The notes under the pieces: model-generated | What the model was told of the DNA's origin: nothing | Databases searched by the model: none | Seen by the model: the letters and a program-made list of their open reading frames with translations, nothing else | Shown here: positions 39,665-48,392 of the stretch, piece after piece | Position numbering within the stretch: position 1 is the first letter of the stretch | Layout: every line of letters begins with the position of its first letter | Assembly: GCA_023382655.1 (NCBI GenBank) | Contig: JAHDWK010000002.1 | Span: 248,001 to 312,000 of the forward strand | Reading direction: 5' to 3' | Source of the DNA: Anaerolineae bacterium | Lineage (GTDB): Bacteria; Chloroflexota; Anaerolineae; Promineifilales; Promineifilaceae | DNA: 64,000 nucleotides | Made by a program: the position numbers and the translations under genes

Positions 39665-41146
39665 TCAATTGCTGGCCCGCCAGCGCCAGACGACCCACAA
39701 CGAACGAAGCAACCCCCACCCGAGCGTCAACAGCAGAATAACCAGCAGCATCAGCCCCAGGTCAGGTTCAAAACGCAGGGTCAGCGGCACATTGGATTTG
39801 GCGGCGGGCAGGCGGATAAAGAGCAGGTAGCCGACCAGCACCAGGTCAACCAGCGCCAGCGCCACGAAGAACCAGCTGTCGCGGCGGGTGAGGGCCGCGC
39901 CGCGCAGCCGCCGTATGGCGATTGCGCCGCTCGCCAGCAAGAGCAGGATCAGGATGGCCGCCAACGGCCGTAAATTTTGCGTCAGCCAATCTTCTTGCGG
40001 CGGATAATGCTGCGCCTCCAGCCCTAACGCCAGCAGCGCCACGTCAAAGGCGACGTTGCTGAAAGCGGAGCCGTTGGTGGGCCCAGGGCCGTTCATCAGC
40101 AGCACCACACCCACATCGTACGCAGGAATGAACAGGAGGATATGGCTGAATCCCAGCCATTCGCCGCCGTGCGAAAGGGCAGTTGGAGCCGCGTCTCCGG
40201 GCAAGGCGGCGTCGTCAAAGGGCCAGACGGCCCAGCCCATGGCATACTGCACGTCCGGGCCGGTGGCGGGATCAGGCGTGTGCAGCGCGGCCATGCTTAC
40301 AGGGGAAAGGAGTGGGGTAGTCTGGTAACGGCCGTTTTGCAATTGCGCCAGCACAAAATGGGCCATATCTTCGGCGCTGCCAACCAGCCCGGCCGAGGGC
40401 TGCACGGCCCGCGTGTAGGGCAGCCAATTATCAAAGTTGGTTTGCCGTCCAAAGAAGGGGTAAAAGGCGCTGCTCATCCCGGCGGTGCGGGCGCCTTCCA
40501 ATGAGGTGAACGATCTGCTCATCTCCAGTGGGTTAAAGATGTTGGCCTGAATGTAGTCGCCATAGGGTTGGCCGGTCACTGTTTCAATCAGTAATCCCAG
40601 GATGTCGTAATTGCTGTTGGAATATTCAAACGCCGTGCCGGGCGGGTTGTTCAGTTCGGTATCGGCCAGCCACCGAATGCTGGCTGCCAGCGCGTCGGGG
40701 GCGTCTGGCTCCAGGTTGCGGCGGTAGCCCTGCGTTTCATCCAGGCCGCTGGTTTGGTGCAGCAGTTGGCGCACGGTGATGGGCGTATCGGGCAGGAGCC
40801 AGGGCAGGTATTGTTGAATGGGCGCGTCCAGTTCGATCTGCCCCGCTTCGACAAGTTGCATGACGGCAACGGCCGTTACCGGTTTACTCAATGAAGCCAG
40901 CAAGAACGGCGTCTGCGGCGTCACCGGGTCGCCCGCTTCGTTGCCGACGCCATAACCCGCCAGGTGGACCATCTCGCCATCCCGCACAACCGCCAGAGCC
41001 GCACCGGGAATATCCAGGCTCTCCATGCGTTCCTGCATGAAGGCGTCAATAGCAGCATTACCCTGACTCCCCTGAGCGGCAGTATCGGCAGCGGCAAGCA
41101 GGAGAATGCTCATCAGCATCAAGAGTAGAGTTAGTTTCAATTTCAT
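39665..41146 (-). CDS. Beta-lactamase-fold serine hydrolase with C-terminal membrane domain
   Basis: Start taken at ATG 41146 (MKLKLTLLLMLMSILLLAAA), a signal peptide; ATG 41173 adds nine residues. The periplasmic domain has SLSK (nucleophile motif), a YSNSNYD tyrosine motif and LSHGGEWLGF as the third box. After residue 390 come three to four membrane helices (LAAILILLLLASGAIAI, FFVALALVDLVLVGYLLFI, GLMLLVILLLTLGWGLL). That layout is common among D-aminopeptidase/esterase relatives. Its role is likely envelope peptide or ester hydrolysis. Confidence 0.88.
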   Translation of the reverse strand: MKLKLTLLLMLMSILLLAAADTAAQGSQGNAAIDAFMQERMESLDIPGAALAVVRDGEMVHLAGYGVGNEAGDPVTPQTPFLLASLSKPVTAVAVMQLVEAGQIELDAPIQQYLPWLLPDTPITVRQLLHQTSGLDETQGYRRNLEPDAPDALAASIRWLADTELNNPPGTAFEYSNSNYDILGLLIETVTGQPYGDYIQANIFNPLEMSRSFTSLEGARTAGMSSAFYPFFGRQTNFDNWLPYTRAVQPSAGLVGSAEDMAHFVLAQLQNGRYQTTPLLSPVSMAALHTPDPATGPDVQYAMGWAVWPFDDAALPGDAAPTALSHGGEWLGFSHILLFIPAYDVGVVLLMNGPGPTNGSAFSNVAFDVALLALGLEAQHYPPQEDWLTQNLRPLAAILILLLLASGAIAIRRLRGAALTRRDSWFFVALALVDLVLVGYLLFIRLPAAKSNVPLTLRFEPDLGLMLLVILLLTLGWGLLRSLWVVWRWRASN

Positions 41147-41177
41147 CGGTGACTGAAAGACAGAGGTGTCCATGATG

Positions 41178-41768
41178 CTATTCCCATCCCATTAAACGGA
41201 CAGTTGGGTCGGTAATAAACGCCATCGCGGCGGCAAAATTATCGGCCACGCTGTTCAACCCGTCTAGAAAAAGCGCCTGACCAGGCTGCCACGGCTGGAA
41301 AAAGCGCCGCTGCACATCCACCTGCGTCCAGGTGGCGACCGGCGCATCAGGGAACTGCCGGGCGCGCTGCGCCAGCCGCCCCCGCCAGACTGTTTCGTCG
41401 GAGATATACAAATAGATGGGGCGAAAATTGACCCCGCGATGTTGGGCGATTTCATAAGCCCGCAAGCGGTCGCTCCAGGTGTGCTGCGTCTGGTTCTCGT
41501 CTACGCCCATGAACACGGAATCCACGATAACGTTGTGGCCCCAGGCCAGTTGCGCATCCACCAGATGCAGCAGAATGTGTACCATATCCTCCCAAAACCG
41601 TTCCGTATTGCGTGTCAGGTGGGCGGGGATAGCGTCTACCACATCGTCAACTGTCAGAATGGGCAGTTGCAGTTCTTGCACCAGCAGCCGGGCCAGTGTC
41701 GTTTTGCCGCAGCCGGGCAGACCGGAGAGGATGATCAAGGTTGGCGGTAAGGATGAAGGGTTTGTCAT
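41178..41768 (-). CDS. AAA_33-type P-loop kinase
   Basis: The 196 residues start LIILSGLPGCGKTTLARLLV (Walker A) and continue VIVDSVFMGVDENQTQHTWS, the region that in this family holds the catalytic aspartate. The family includes zeta-toxin-like and antibiotic/small-molecule kinases. Its ATG overlaps the preceding glycosyltransferase stop (ATGA). Confidence 0.75.
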   Translation of the reverse strand: MTNPSSLPPTLIILSGLPGCGKTTLARLLVQELQLPILTVDDVVDAIPAHLTRNTERFWEDMVHILLHLVDAQLAWGHNVIVDSVFMGVDENQTQHTWSDRLRAYEIAQHRGVNFRPIYLYISDETVWRGRLAQRARQFPDAPVATWTQVDVQRRFFQPWQPGQALFLDGLNSVADNFAAAMAFITDPTVRLMGWE

Positions 41769-43021
41769 CTTACCTCCTGAATGCGGGCATGATTTTCAAT
41801 CAGTTGAATGGCGCGGCCAATACCATTTTCGGCGCGAATGGTATCGCCAAATGTTTTGGCTCGCTGGCGTAAGGTGGGGTCGGTCACGGCCGTTTCCATT
41901 GCCGCCGCTAACCGTTTCGCCCGTAGTCGCTGACCAGAACCGACGCACAAACCGACCCCCGCCTTCACCACCAAATCGGCCCACGACCATTGATCGCCGC
42001 TAAAGGGGGCGATGATGCTGGGGATGCCGGCTCGTAAACCGGCCGCTGTTGTGCCGGCGCCACCATGATGGACAACGGCCGTTACCCGCGCCAACAACCA
42101 ATCATGGGGCACATCCTCCACAAAATAGACATTATCTGGCGCTGAACCCGGCTTCAGGCCACCCCAACCGGCGGCCAAAACAGCCCGCTGCCCGCTTATA
42201 GCCAATGCCTGCAACACCACCCGCGTTTGCCGTTCGGCATTTTTCAGGTGCATACTACCAAAGCCCACATACACCGGCGGAGGGCCGCTCTCTAAAAATT
42301 GGCATAATGCTGCGGGTGGCTGCCAATTGGCAACGGCCGTTAGAAACCAGTAACCGGTCACCTGTTGCTGTTCGTCCCAATCAGCCGGTGGGGGTAACAG
42401 GCTGGGGCTGTAGCCATAGAGGAAGGGCGTGTTCAGGCGGCGGGCGTAAGCAAACAATTCCCTTTCCGAACGCCAGGGCCTTAAACCCAAACGGGTGCGC
42501 CATTGATTGTTCAACGAGCCGCCAAAACGCCACAACAGCTGCGACATCAGCTTATGCGTCAGCAAATTGTAGCCGCCGCCCAATGAAAAACGAAACGGCA
42601 GCCAGAACATGGGGAAACTGCGGGTGGGCGCAAAGGGGAACAGGTAGGCAAACGCCGCCGGAATACCGCGCAGCGCGGCCATCTCCATCGCTCCCATTCC
42701 GGTAGCGGATTGAATGAAAAAGTCCGTATTTTGGGCCGCCTGCCAGACATCCTCTTGGGCTACCGTCATGCCTTCGCGGATGATTTTTAGCATGGCGCTC
42801 ATCGCCCGCAGGCCGCCCTCTGTTTGGCCCAGTTTTTGCATCGCCTCCTGGGGATTGAACTGCACGGGGGCTACCGCCACGCCATATGACTGAATCCAGG
42901 CGGCAAAGGTCTGCGGCGCCGCCAGCGTTACCTGATGCCCGGCCCGCTGCAAGCCCACCGCCAATGCCAGATAGGGCTGCACGTCACCGCGTGAACCAAG
43001 CGTGGTAATGAGAATCTTCAT
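41765..43021 (-). CDS. Glycosyltransferase, GT1/MGT family
   Basis: From ATG 43021 the 418 residues open MKILITTLGSRGDVQPYLAL, almost the same as the protein at 31886-33151, and contain VVHHGGAGTTAAGLRAGIPS followed by IIAPFSGDQWSWADLVVKAG. This is the UDP-sugar donor site of sterol or lipid glycosyltransferases. Its start overlaps the hydrolase stop and its stop overlaps the P-loop kinase start, so three genes are coupled in a row. Confidence 0.9.
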   Translation of the reverse strand: MKILITTLGSRGDVQPYLALAVGLQRAGHQVTLAAPQTFAAWIQSYGVAVAPVQFNPQEAMQKLGQTEGGLRAMSAMLKIIREGMTVAQEDVWQAAQNTDFFIQSATGMGAMEMAALRGIPAAFAYLFPFAPTRSFPMFWLPFRFSLGGGYNLLTHKLMSQLLWRFGGSLNNQWRTRLGLRPWRSERELFAYARRLNTPFLYGYSPSLLPPPADWDEQQQVTGYWFLTAVANWQPPAALCQFLESGPPPVYVGFGSMHLKNAERQTRVVLQALAISGQRAVLAAGWGGLKPGSAPDNVYFVEDVPHDWLLARVTAVVHHGGAGTTAAGLRAGIPSIIAPFSGDQWSWADLVVKAGVGLCVGSGQRLRAKRLAAAMETAVTDPTLRQRAKTFGDTIRAENGIGRAIQLIENHARIQEVR

Positions 43022-43905
43022 GAAATAAACCACTCTACAGCTTTGCCAATTTCTTGACCGTGGGTGGCGACGATCAAATGGGTTCCGCCGGGGATGGTGA
43101 CGATGTGGGCATGGGGGATACGGCCGTACGTGTCCAAAGCCACATTATAAGACACAATCAAATCCTGATCGCCATGAATCAACAGAGTCGGCACGCGGAT
43201 ATTTTCCAACGGCATCCCCGTCAGTCCCAACAGCTGATCCAGATCGTTCAGCAGCCCTGCCTGCCAATCGCTGCCGGGAAAGAAGCCCGCCCAAAATTTG
43301 GCGAAATCTCCCTCTTGCCTTTGATTGCCGTTCAAACGGATTAAGGCCCACATGCCAATTTTGAAAACGACCCACAGGGGGAAATCGCCCGCCATAAACA
43401 GGCGCATCAGCCACAACCAGTAAGCGGCAGGCCGCATTGCCGTCAAGGCTGGCCCTTGCGCCGAGAGCAGTATCAGCCCGGCGCAACGGTCTGGATGGTT
43501 CAGAGCAAATTGCAAAGCGGACAGCCCCCCGGCGGAAATAGCCAGCACATAGGCGGATTCAATGCCTAATTGGTCGAGCAACTGGCAGGCAATTTGCGCT
43601 TGTTCGGACAGGGTACGGCCGTTTGCCAACCCCGTCCGCCGATACCCAGGCCGCGACGGGGCGATGATGCGCCCGTCAAGGCCCAGCAGTTCGGCCGTAG
43701 CCAGCCCTTGTTCATAACCACCGAAACCGCCATGCAGGATGAGGATCGGTTTACCCTTACCCTGCATGGCGAACTCGACCCCGTTCAGCAGTTGGCTGCC
43801 AGCACGTAAAGTTAGCAGGACTTGCTCTTTTTCATAGCGGTAACGGCGATAGAAGACGGTTGCCATCGCCAACCCTGCCAATCCAATCAACACTCGCTTC
43901 AACAT
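43018..43905 (-). CDS. Alpha/beta hydrolase
   Basis: The 295 residues have an N-terminal membrane helix (LIGLAGLAMATVFYRRYRYE), the oxyanion strand ILHGGFGGYEQGL, and a nucleophile elbow VLAISAGGLSAL (S in ISAGG). An aspartate in LIHGDQDLIV and a histidine in IPGGTHLIVATHG complete the triad. Substrate unknown. It lies between cytochrome c and glycosyltransferase genes. Confidence 0.88.
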   Translation of the reverse strand: MLKRVLIGLAGLAMATVFYRRYRYEKEQVLLTLRAGSQLLNGVEFAMQGKGKPILILHGGFGGYEQGLATAELLGLDGRIIAPSRPGYRRTGLANGRTLSEQAQIACQLLDQLGIESAYVLAISAGGLSALQFALNHPDRCAGLILLSAQGPALTAMRPAAYWLWLMRLFMAGDFPLWVVFKIGMWALIRLNGNQRQEGDFAKFWAGFFPGSDWQAGLLNDLDQLLGLTGMPLENIRVPTLLIHGDQDLIVSYNVALDTYGRIPHAHIVTIPGGTHLIVATHGQEIGKAVEWFIS

Positions 43906-43908
43906 AGG

Positions 43909-44781
43909 TTATTCCTGGGCCACCGGCGCAACGGTTTGCATATAGGCCCACAGCGCCCGCAATTCCTCATCCGTATAACGGCCGAATGATTCCCAGGGCA
44001 TCTCTTCCGGGTTAAGCAGCGTACCATCGGGCCGCACCCCTTCCGTCATCGCCCGCAAAAACTCCGCCTCGGTCCAGGCGCCGATAGCCGCCGGCGTAAT
44101 GTTGGGCGAGCCAAACATCTCATTGCCGGCAAAATCAGGCATATGGCAGGCGGCGCAAAAGGCGGCCAGGTATTGGCCATAGGCCAGCGTTTCTTCTGGC
44201 GAGATAGGCGCAAGGGGCGGCTGGCTGGTATCCACATTTTCGACAGTGACGAGGGGGAATATCTTCGTCGTGTGCATCACGCGCAGCATGGGGCCATAGC
44301 TGGGGCGCGGATAGTCGGTATTTACTGGGGGCGCACTACGGATATAGGCGATCAATTTTTCCATATCGCCGATATGAATGGCCTGGTGAAATTCGTAAGG
44401 CATTCCGACAGTCGGTGAACCATCCGGCTTCACGCCATACCAGATCGCCCTGGCAATCTCTTCATCGCTGTAGCTACGGCCGATCCCATTTTCGCCTGCC
44501 GTCAAATTGGCGCTGTAGATTTGCCCAAAGGCGGGATCATCAGAGAAGAGATCCCCGGCCAGGTTGGCCCCATGGCAACTCTCACAGTAAATGGCGAACA
44601 ACTTTTCGCCAGCGGCGATACTTTCGGGATCATGGGGGACGTGGAGGGTGAAAACGGCCGTAACCTCATACGACTTATTCAACCGACTGGCGCTGACGGC
44701 GTAAACACCCACCACCAGCAGAATAATCAGGCCCAACAGCCCACCCACCACAATACCAATCCATTTCAGTACACGTTTCAT
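43909..44781 (-). CDS. Membrane-anchored dihaem cytochrome c
   Basis: After an N-terminal membrane helix (IGIVVGGLLGLIILLVVGVY) two class I cytochrome domains follow, with haem sites AIYCESCHGANLAGD and AAFCAACHMPDFAGN. Likely distal methionines are in VGMPYEFHQ and PEEMPWESFG. The layout resembles the cytochrome subunit of alcohol or aldehyde dehydrogenases, but no dehydrogenase partner is adjacent. It acts on the outer face of the membrane. Confidence 0.9.
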   Translation of the reverse strand: MKRVLKWIGIVVGGLLGLIILLVVGVYAVSASRLNKSYEVTAVFTLHVPHDPESIAAGEKLFAIYCESCHGANLAGDLFSDDPAFGQIYSANLTAGENGIGRSYSDEEIARAIWYGVKPDGSPTVGMPYEFHQAIHIGDMEKLIAYIRSAPPVNTDYPRPSYGPMLRVMHTTKIFPLVTVENVDTSQPPLAPISPEETLAYGQYLAAFCAACHMPDFAGNEMFGSPNITPAAIGAWTEAEFLRAMTEGVRPDGTLLNPEEMPWESFGRYTDEELRALWAYMQTVAPVAQE

Positions 44782-44815
44782 GACTTTTTCTCCTGTTCAA
44801 TCTATGCAATATCAA

Positions 44816-45277
44816 TCAGGCAACGGCCGTCCAGCGCGGCAATCCCCCTTTGACCAAAAAACCGATCCCCAACAAAATCGTGGTCAATAAGCCTAAACCC
44901 GTCCACAGAACCAAAACCACCTGCCCTGGCGGTTGCAGACTAAAAAGGGCGACGTCCACGCCGATCTGATCCAGGCCTGCCTGCGTGAGGCGGATAGAGG
45001 CCGGTACCATGCTCAGCCCGATACCCAGACCAGTGACAGTGCAAATCAGCCCCAACCGGGGAGCGCGTTGACCGAGCACACGAGCCAGATGCAAATAAAT
45101 CGGCACAAATAGCAAGAAGGCAAGGGCCATCAGAACCCCTTCCACCCAACTGCTAACGCCATGAGAACTTAAGCCGATACCCGACAAAAAGGTGAGTGCG
45201 GCTGTGATAAGCAGCAGCGGCCCGACAATAAAGGCCAGACCTAACAATCTTTGTTGGTATTGATCAAAACGGGACAT
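44816..45277 (-). CDS. Four-helix integral membrane protein of unknown function
   Basis: From ATG 45277 there are 153 residues, preceded by AGGAGAAATTC. Four hydrophobic segments are visible: LGLAFIVGPLLLITAALTFL, GVLMALAFLLFVPIYLHLA, LICTVTGLGIGLSMVPASI and VVLVLWTGLGLLTTILLGIG. I do not recognise the family. It lies upstream of the cytochrome c gene on the same strand. Confidence 0.7.
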   Translation of the reverse strand: MSRFDQYQQRLLGLAFIVGPLLLITAALTFLSGIGLSSHGVSSWVEGVLMALAFLLFVPIYLHLARVLGQRAPRLGLICTVTGLGIGLSMVPASIRLTQAGLDQIGVDVALFSLQPPGQVVLVLWTGLGLLTTILLGIGFLVKGGLPRWTAVA

Positions 45278-45291
45278 GAATTTCTCCTGTT

Positions 45292-45362
45292 GGTTGGCGT
45301 AGGGGCAGTGCCTTGTGCCTGCCCAACAGAGGGCAACCACAAGGGTACGCCCCTACACCAAC
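45292..45362. repeat. GTAGGGGCAGTGCCTTGTGCCTGCCC repeat
   Basis: GCGTAGGGGCAGTGCCTTGT then GCCTGCCCAAC faces GGGCAACCACAAGGGTACGC and CCCTAC. It is another spacer hairpin, here between the methyltransferase and the membrane protein. Confidence 0.65.
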
Positions 45363-45364
45363 TG

Positions 45365-46408
45365 TTATTTTTCTGCCACCAGCAGGCTGCTGCCGGGGGC
45401 CTGACGCATGGGGTAAAACTGGATGCTTTGGAAGCCAGTTTGGGTAAGCAAGGTAGTCAGTTCGGCGCGGGTGAAGATACGGCCGTCGGCAAACAGGTAA
45501 TACATCAAGCCCACCAACTGGACGATAGCGTTGGTCGCCGAGCCAAACTGTTTGCCCGCCACCTGGTCAAAAATCGCCACCTTGCCGCCCGGCTTCAGCG
45601 CAGCGTGGGCTTTTTGCAGCAGCTTGTGGTTGGTCTCCAGGTCGTAATGGTGCAGCAGGTTAAATAGCAGGATGGCGTCCCACTCCGTGCCCCAGGCGGC
45701 CGACCACAAATCGGCGGCGTACAGGTCTACGCGGTCGCTCAGTTGGGCGGCTGCCAGGTTTTGCTGCGCCGTTTCCAGGGCGGCTTCACTGTCCATAATG
45801 GTGGCCGTCAGCCCGGGGTGCGCCCGGCAAAAGTGAATGGTGAACTGGCCGTGCCCGCCGCCCACATCCAGCAGGCGAACGGCCGTTTCCGGCAGTGCCA
45901 CCTTCTTTACAATGTCTGCCCCCACCAGGTTGGCGGTGCCCTGCATCGTCGTCTGGTGGGCGTGGCTGAGTCCGGGTGTGCTGGCGGTGAAGTCGTAGAA
46001 GTTAAACGGCCGTTCCCCACTCCGCACCACCTCTGGAGCATGGGGCCACAGTTCCCGAAAAAAGGTGTCAAAGACAAGCAGGGCGGCATTCATGTCCAGC
46101 ATTTCACCTTGCAGAAACCATTTGTTGGTCATGGGGCTGTTGTGGTAACGGCCGTCCCGTTCCACCAGGTAGCCAATGGCCGCCAGCGCTGCCAGCAGTT
46201 TCTCCAGCCCGCGCTCCTGGCAGTTCAGGGTTTGCGCCAGTTCGGTGGGGGTAGACGGCCGTTCTTGCAAAGCAGTAAAGAGGTTGAGGCGCACGGCCGT
46301 GTTCACCGCCTGAAATGCCAGCGCCCCGGCCAGGTCGAGCATTGGCGCCGGCGCGGCGTTCAGGGTGAAAAAGGCAGTTCGCTCTAAAAAATTAGGTTGA
46401 ATGGGCAT
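45365..46408 (-). CDS. SAM-dependent O-methyltransferase (acetylserotonin/hydroxyneurosporene type)
   Basis: The 347 residues have an N-terminal dimerisation winged helix (AFQAVNTAVRLNLFTALQER, PSTPTELAQTLNCQERGLEK) and a C-terminal Rossmann domain with VRLLDVGGGHGQFTIHFCRA (SAM site) and AILLFNLLHHYDLETNHKLL. The family methylates hydroxyls of isoprenoid, carotenoid or aromatic acceptors. No pathway genes identify the acceptor here. Confidence 0.88.
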   Translation of the reverse strand: MPIQPNFLERTAFFTLNAAPAPMLDLAGALAFQAVNTAVRLNLFTALQERPSTPTELAQTLNCQERGLEKLLAALAAIGYLVERDGRYHNSPMTNKWFLQGEMLDMNAALLVFDTFFRELWPHAPEVVRSGERPFNFYDFTASTPGLSHAHQTTMQGTANLVGADIVKKVALPETAVRLLDVGGGHGQFTIHFCRAHPGLTATIMDSEAALETAQQNLAAAQLSDRVDLYAADLWSAAWGTEWDAILLFNLLHHYDLETNHKLLQKAHAALKPGGKVAIFDQVAGKQFGSATNAIVQLVGLMYYLFADGRIFTRAELTTLLTQTGFQSIQFYPMRQAPGSSLLVAEK

Positions 46409-46444
46409 GATACGCTCCTATTGTCGGCACTGGGTACATCCTAT

Positions 46445-46476
46445 TCGAGGGCAGTCTGATATCAGACTGCCCTCGA
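46445..46476. repeat. Perfect 32-bp palindrome
   Basis: The arm TCGAGGGCAGTCTGAT is followed immediately by its exact reverse complement. It sits 36 bases upstream of the methyltransferase start and about 95 bases after the end of the metalloprotease gene. There is no T-run on either side, so it may be a terminator hairpin, an operator or another dispersed palindrome. The spacer 46409-46569 holds nothing else. Confidence 0.8.
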
Positions 46477-46569
46477 TTTACGACAGAACCGTATTAACGG
46501 CGCTGCAGAACACCTCCATGTAAAGAAAAGTTATCTAACCTTTGGATAATACAAATACGTCTACACCAT

Positions 46570-48351
46570 TTAAGTTAATTTAGCGGGTGGGTAGAATTCA
46601 CGAGTTCCCAACCTAAAACGCAGCCCACGCAATACGATAAACCCGCCTACTTTGCCCCGGAAAGCCAGTTTCCACACTTGCGCTTCTCTGGCCGAAAACG
46701 AAACGAAGGCGACCGATCCCGTGATTTTGTCTCGGTCCACAAACTCATACTGTCCGTTGGCCTTCATAATCTCAATTTGTACCTCTTGTGCCGGGTGAAA
46801 CTGTCCACTATGGCCGGAGTAAACAATCACACAATCCAAACTAACAGCCTTAGGGAAAGCAATTTCCACTGCCGCCCAACCCTCTTCATTTGTCTGCCCG
46901 GAGTGCCACATCGTGGCCGGATCAAAGCCATCTTCCGGGAGGCTAGCACTATGAATTCGGCGCTGGATGGCTACCAGGTTGGACACTTTGCTGCCATGCG
47001 TTTCGCCAAAGGTCGTGCGGGCCAGCGGGCCTTCGGGCGGGAAAAGTTCAGCCTTACCATGAAAAAAGCGCAGGCCGCGAATCACCACATGGTTGGAGTT
47101 ACCACCCTTAAAGCTCAATTTCCAGATGCGGGCGGCGGTGGCGGAAAAGGTGACATCGGTATCAGGTTTATCAGCGGCTACTCGTGTTACAAAATCAAAT
47201 TTGCCGGTTGGCTTCTGTGCTTCCACCTGTACCATTTTGGCTGCATGATGGTGGCCGCTGTGCTGGGAATATACTTTGATCTGGTCTAAGGTGACGGGCA
47301 GTGGAAATGTCACTTCCAGCGATACCCACCCCTCTTCATTGAGTTTCCCGGAATGCCAGACATACTTGGCAATTTGCGCCCAGGGTTCGTCCGGTGAATT
47401 GCCGGGGATGTAGCGGTCAGGGTTATCATGTAGATTTTCTACCTGGGTGCCTTCAATGTCCCCATAATCTGTGTAACACCACAAGGTATCCAGTTTGCCC
47501 ATGCTTTCGGGCGGATATTGGCGGCTGATGCCGTCATGTTTCACACCCTGGCAATTTGCGCCGACCGGCAAACAGTCGAAATCACTATTTTTATCAAAGA
47601 AAAGTTCTGGGAAAACCAGCCGATTTCGGCTCAAGGTGTCAATATCATCGCCCAACAGGCAGCCAGGAATGGCGTCCACGTCCACGCTGTTGGTCTGGTT
47701 GCTCTCGTTGTAAGACATAATGGCCGGGCTAAGCCATTGGTGATAAAAGCAGTCGTATACGTTTTTAGGAGGTTTTGGGTGATTGGTGAGCGAGACACGT
47801 TCCCAACTATGGATGAGGCCAAACGTGTGCCCCAGTTCATGCAAAAGGGAGGACACCAGTTTGTCTTCGTCAAAGTGCCAGGAAGGCAGGAAAAGAAAGC
47901 CGCCACCCTGGTTTACGCCTCCGTTCACATTTTGACCGCCGCCCCATTCCCACTCCTGGTCAGAAGCAGCCACTACCAGGATGGAGAGGCAAAACGGCAG
48001 GGTGTAACGGTTATATTGAGCCAGCGAGGGGTGCTGCATGATTTCGGCCAGAATCGTCTCGCGGCCTTGGGAACAAACCAGCCCATTGGCACAATCCGGG
48101 GTCGCGCTTGCGGCCGGGCTGCCATAGCGGTGTGTGAGGGCTTTGTATTCTTGATACGTAAAGGCTCCATCCAACACCAGGAGGTCGTCCAGTTCAAAGG
48201 TATCGCGGTTTTTGAGCATCAGACGGTATTTTTCGCGCACGGCCGTGTGCATCACCCACCACCGCCGACCCCATTGCGGATCATGGGCTACCCCTTTGGC
48301 ATAGAAGACGACCGGTTTGACAGAAACGCGACTATCGGGAAAGAAAGCCAT
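46570..48351 (-). CDS. Zincin metalloprotease with two discoidin-like domains
   Basis: The 593 residues contain HELGHTFGLIH (H171, H175, H181), the metzincin-type zinc site with catalytic glutamate, and a Met-turn SPAIMSYNESN. Two homologous C-terminal domains begin KYVWHSGKLNEEGWVSLEVT and TMWHSGQTNEEGWAAVEIAF. Each ends in VVIRGLRFFHG or IVLRGLRFRLG, like F5/8-type carbohydrate or surface-binding modules. No signal peptide is seen, so secretion would need another route. It is followed upstream by a repeat-bearing hydrolase gene on the same strand, suggesting paired function. Confidence 0.82.
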   Translation of the reverse strand: MAFFPDSRVSVKPVVFYAKGVAHDPQWGRRWWVMHTAVREKYRLMLKNRDTFELDDLLVLDGAFTYQEYKALTHRYGSPAASATPDCANGLVCSQGRETILAEIMQHPSLAQYNRYTLPFCLSILVVAASDQEWEWGGGQNVNGGVNQGGGFLFLPSWHFDEDKLVSSLLHELGHTFGLIHSWERVSLTNHPKPPKNVYDCFYHQWLSPAIMSYNESNQTNSVDVDAIPGCLLGDDIDTLSRNRLVFPELFFDKNSDFDCLPVGANCQGVKHDGISRQYPPESMGKLDTLWCYTDYGDIEGTQVENLHDNPDRYIPGNSPDEPWAQIAKYVWHSGKLNEEGWVSLEVTFPLPVTLDQIKVYSQHSGHHHAAKMVQVEAQKPTGKFDFVTRVAADKPDTDVTFSATAARIWKLSFKGGNSNHVVIRGLRFFHGKAELFPPEGPLARTTFGETHGSKVSNLVAIQRRIHSASLPEDGFDPATMWHSGQTNEEGWAAVEIAFPKAVSLDCVIVYSGHSGQFHPAQEVQIEIMKANGQYEFVDRDKITGSVAFVSFSAREAQVWKLAFRGKVGGFIVLRGLRFRLGTREFYPPAKLT

Positions 48352-48392
48352 TTTTCACCTCCTTGTGTACTCGTTCATTAAACAGCAACGTG

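Noticed and set aside
47518-48381. 287-codon plus-strand frame opposite the metalloprotease
   Set aside because: The minus strand holds the HELGHTFGLIH zinc site and Met-turn; the plus frame has no recognisable domain.
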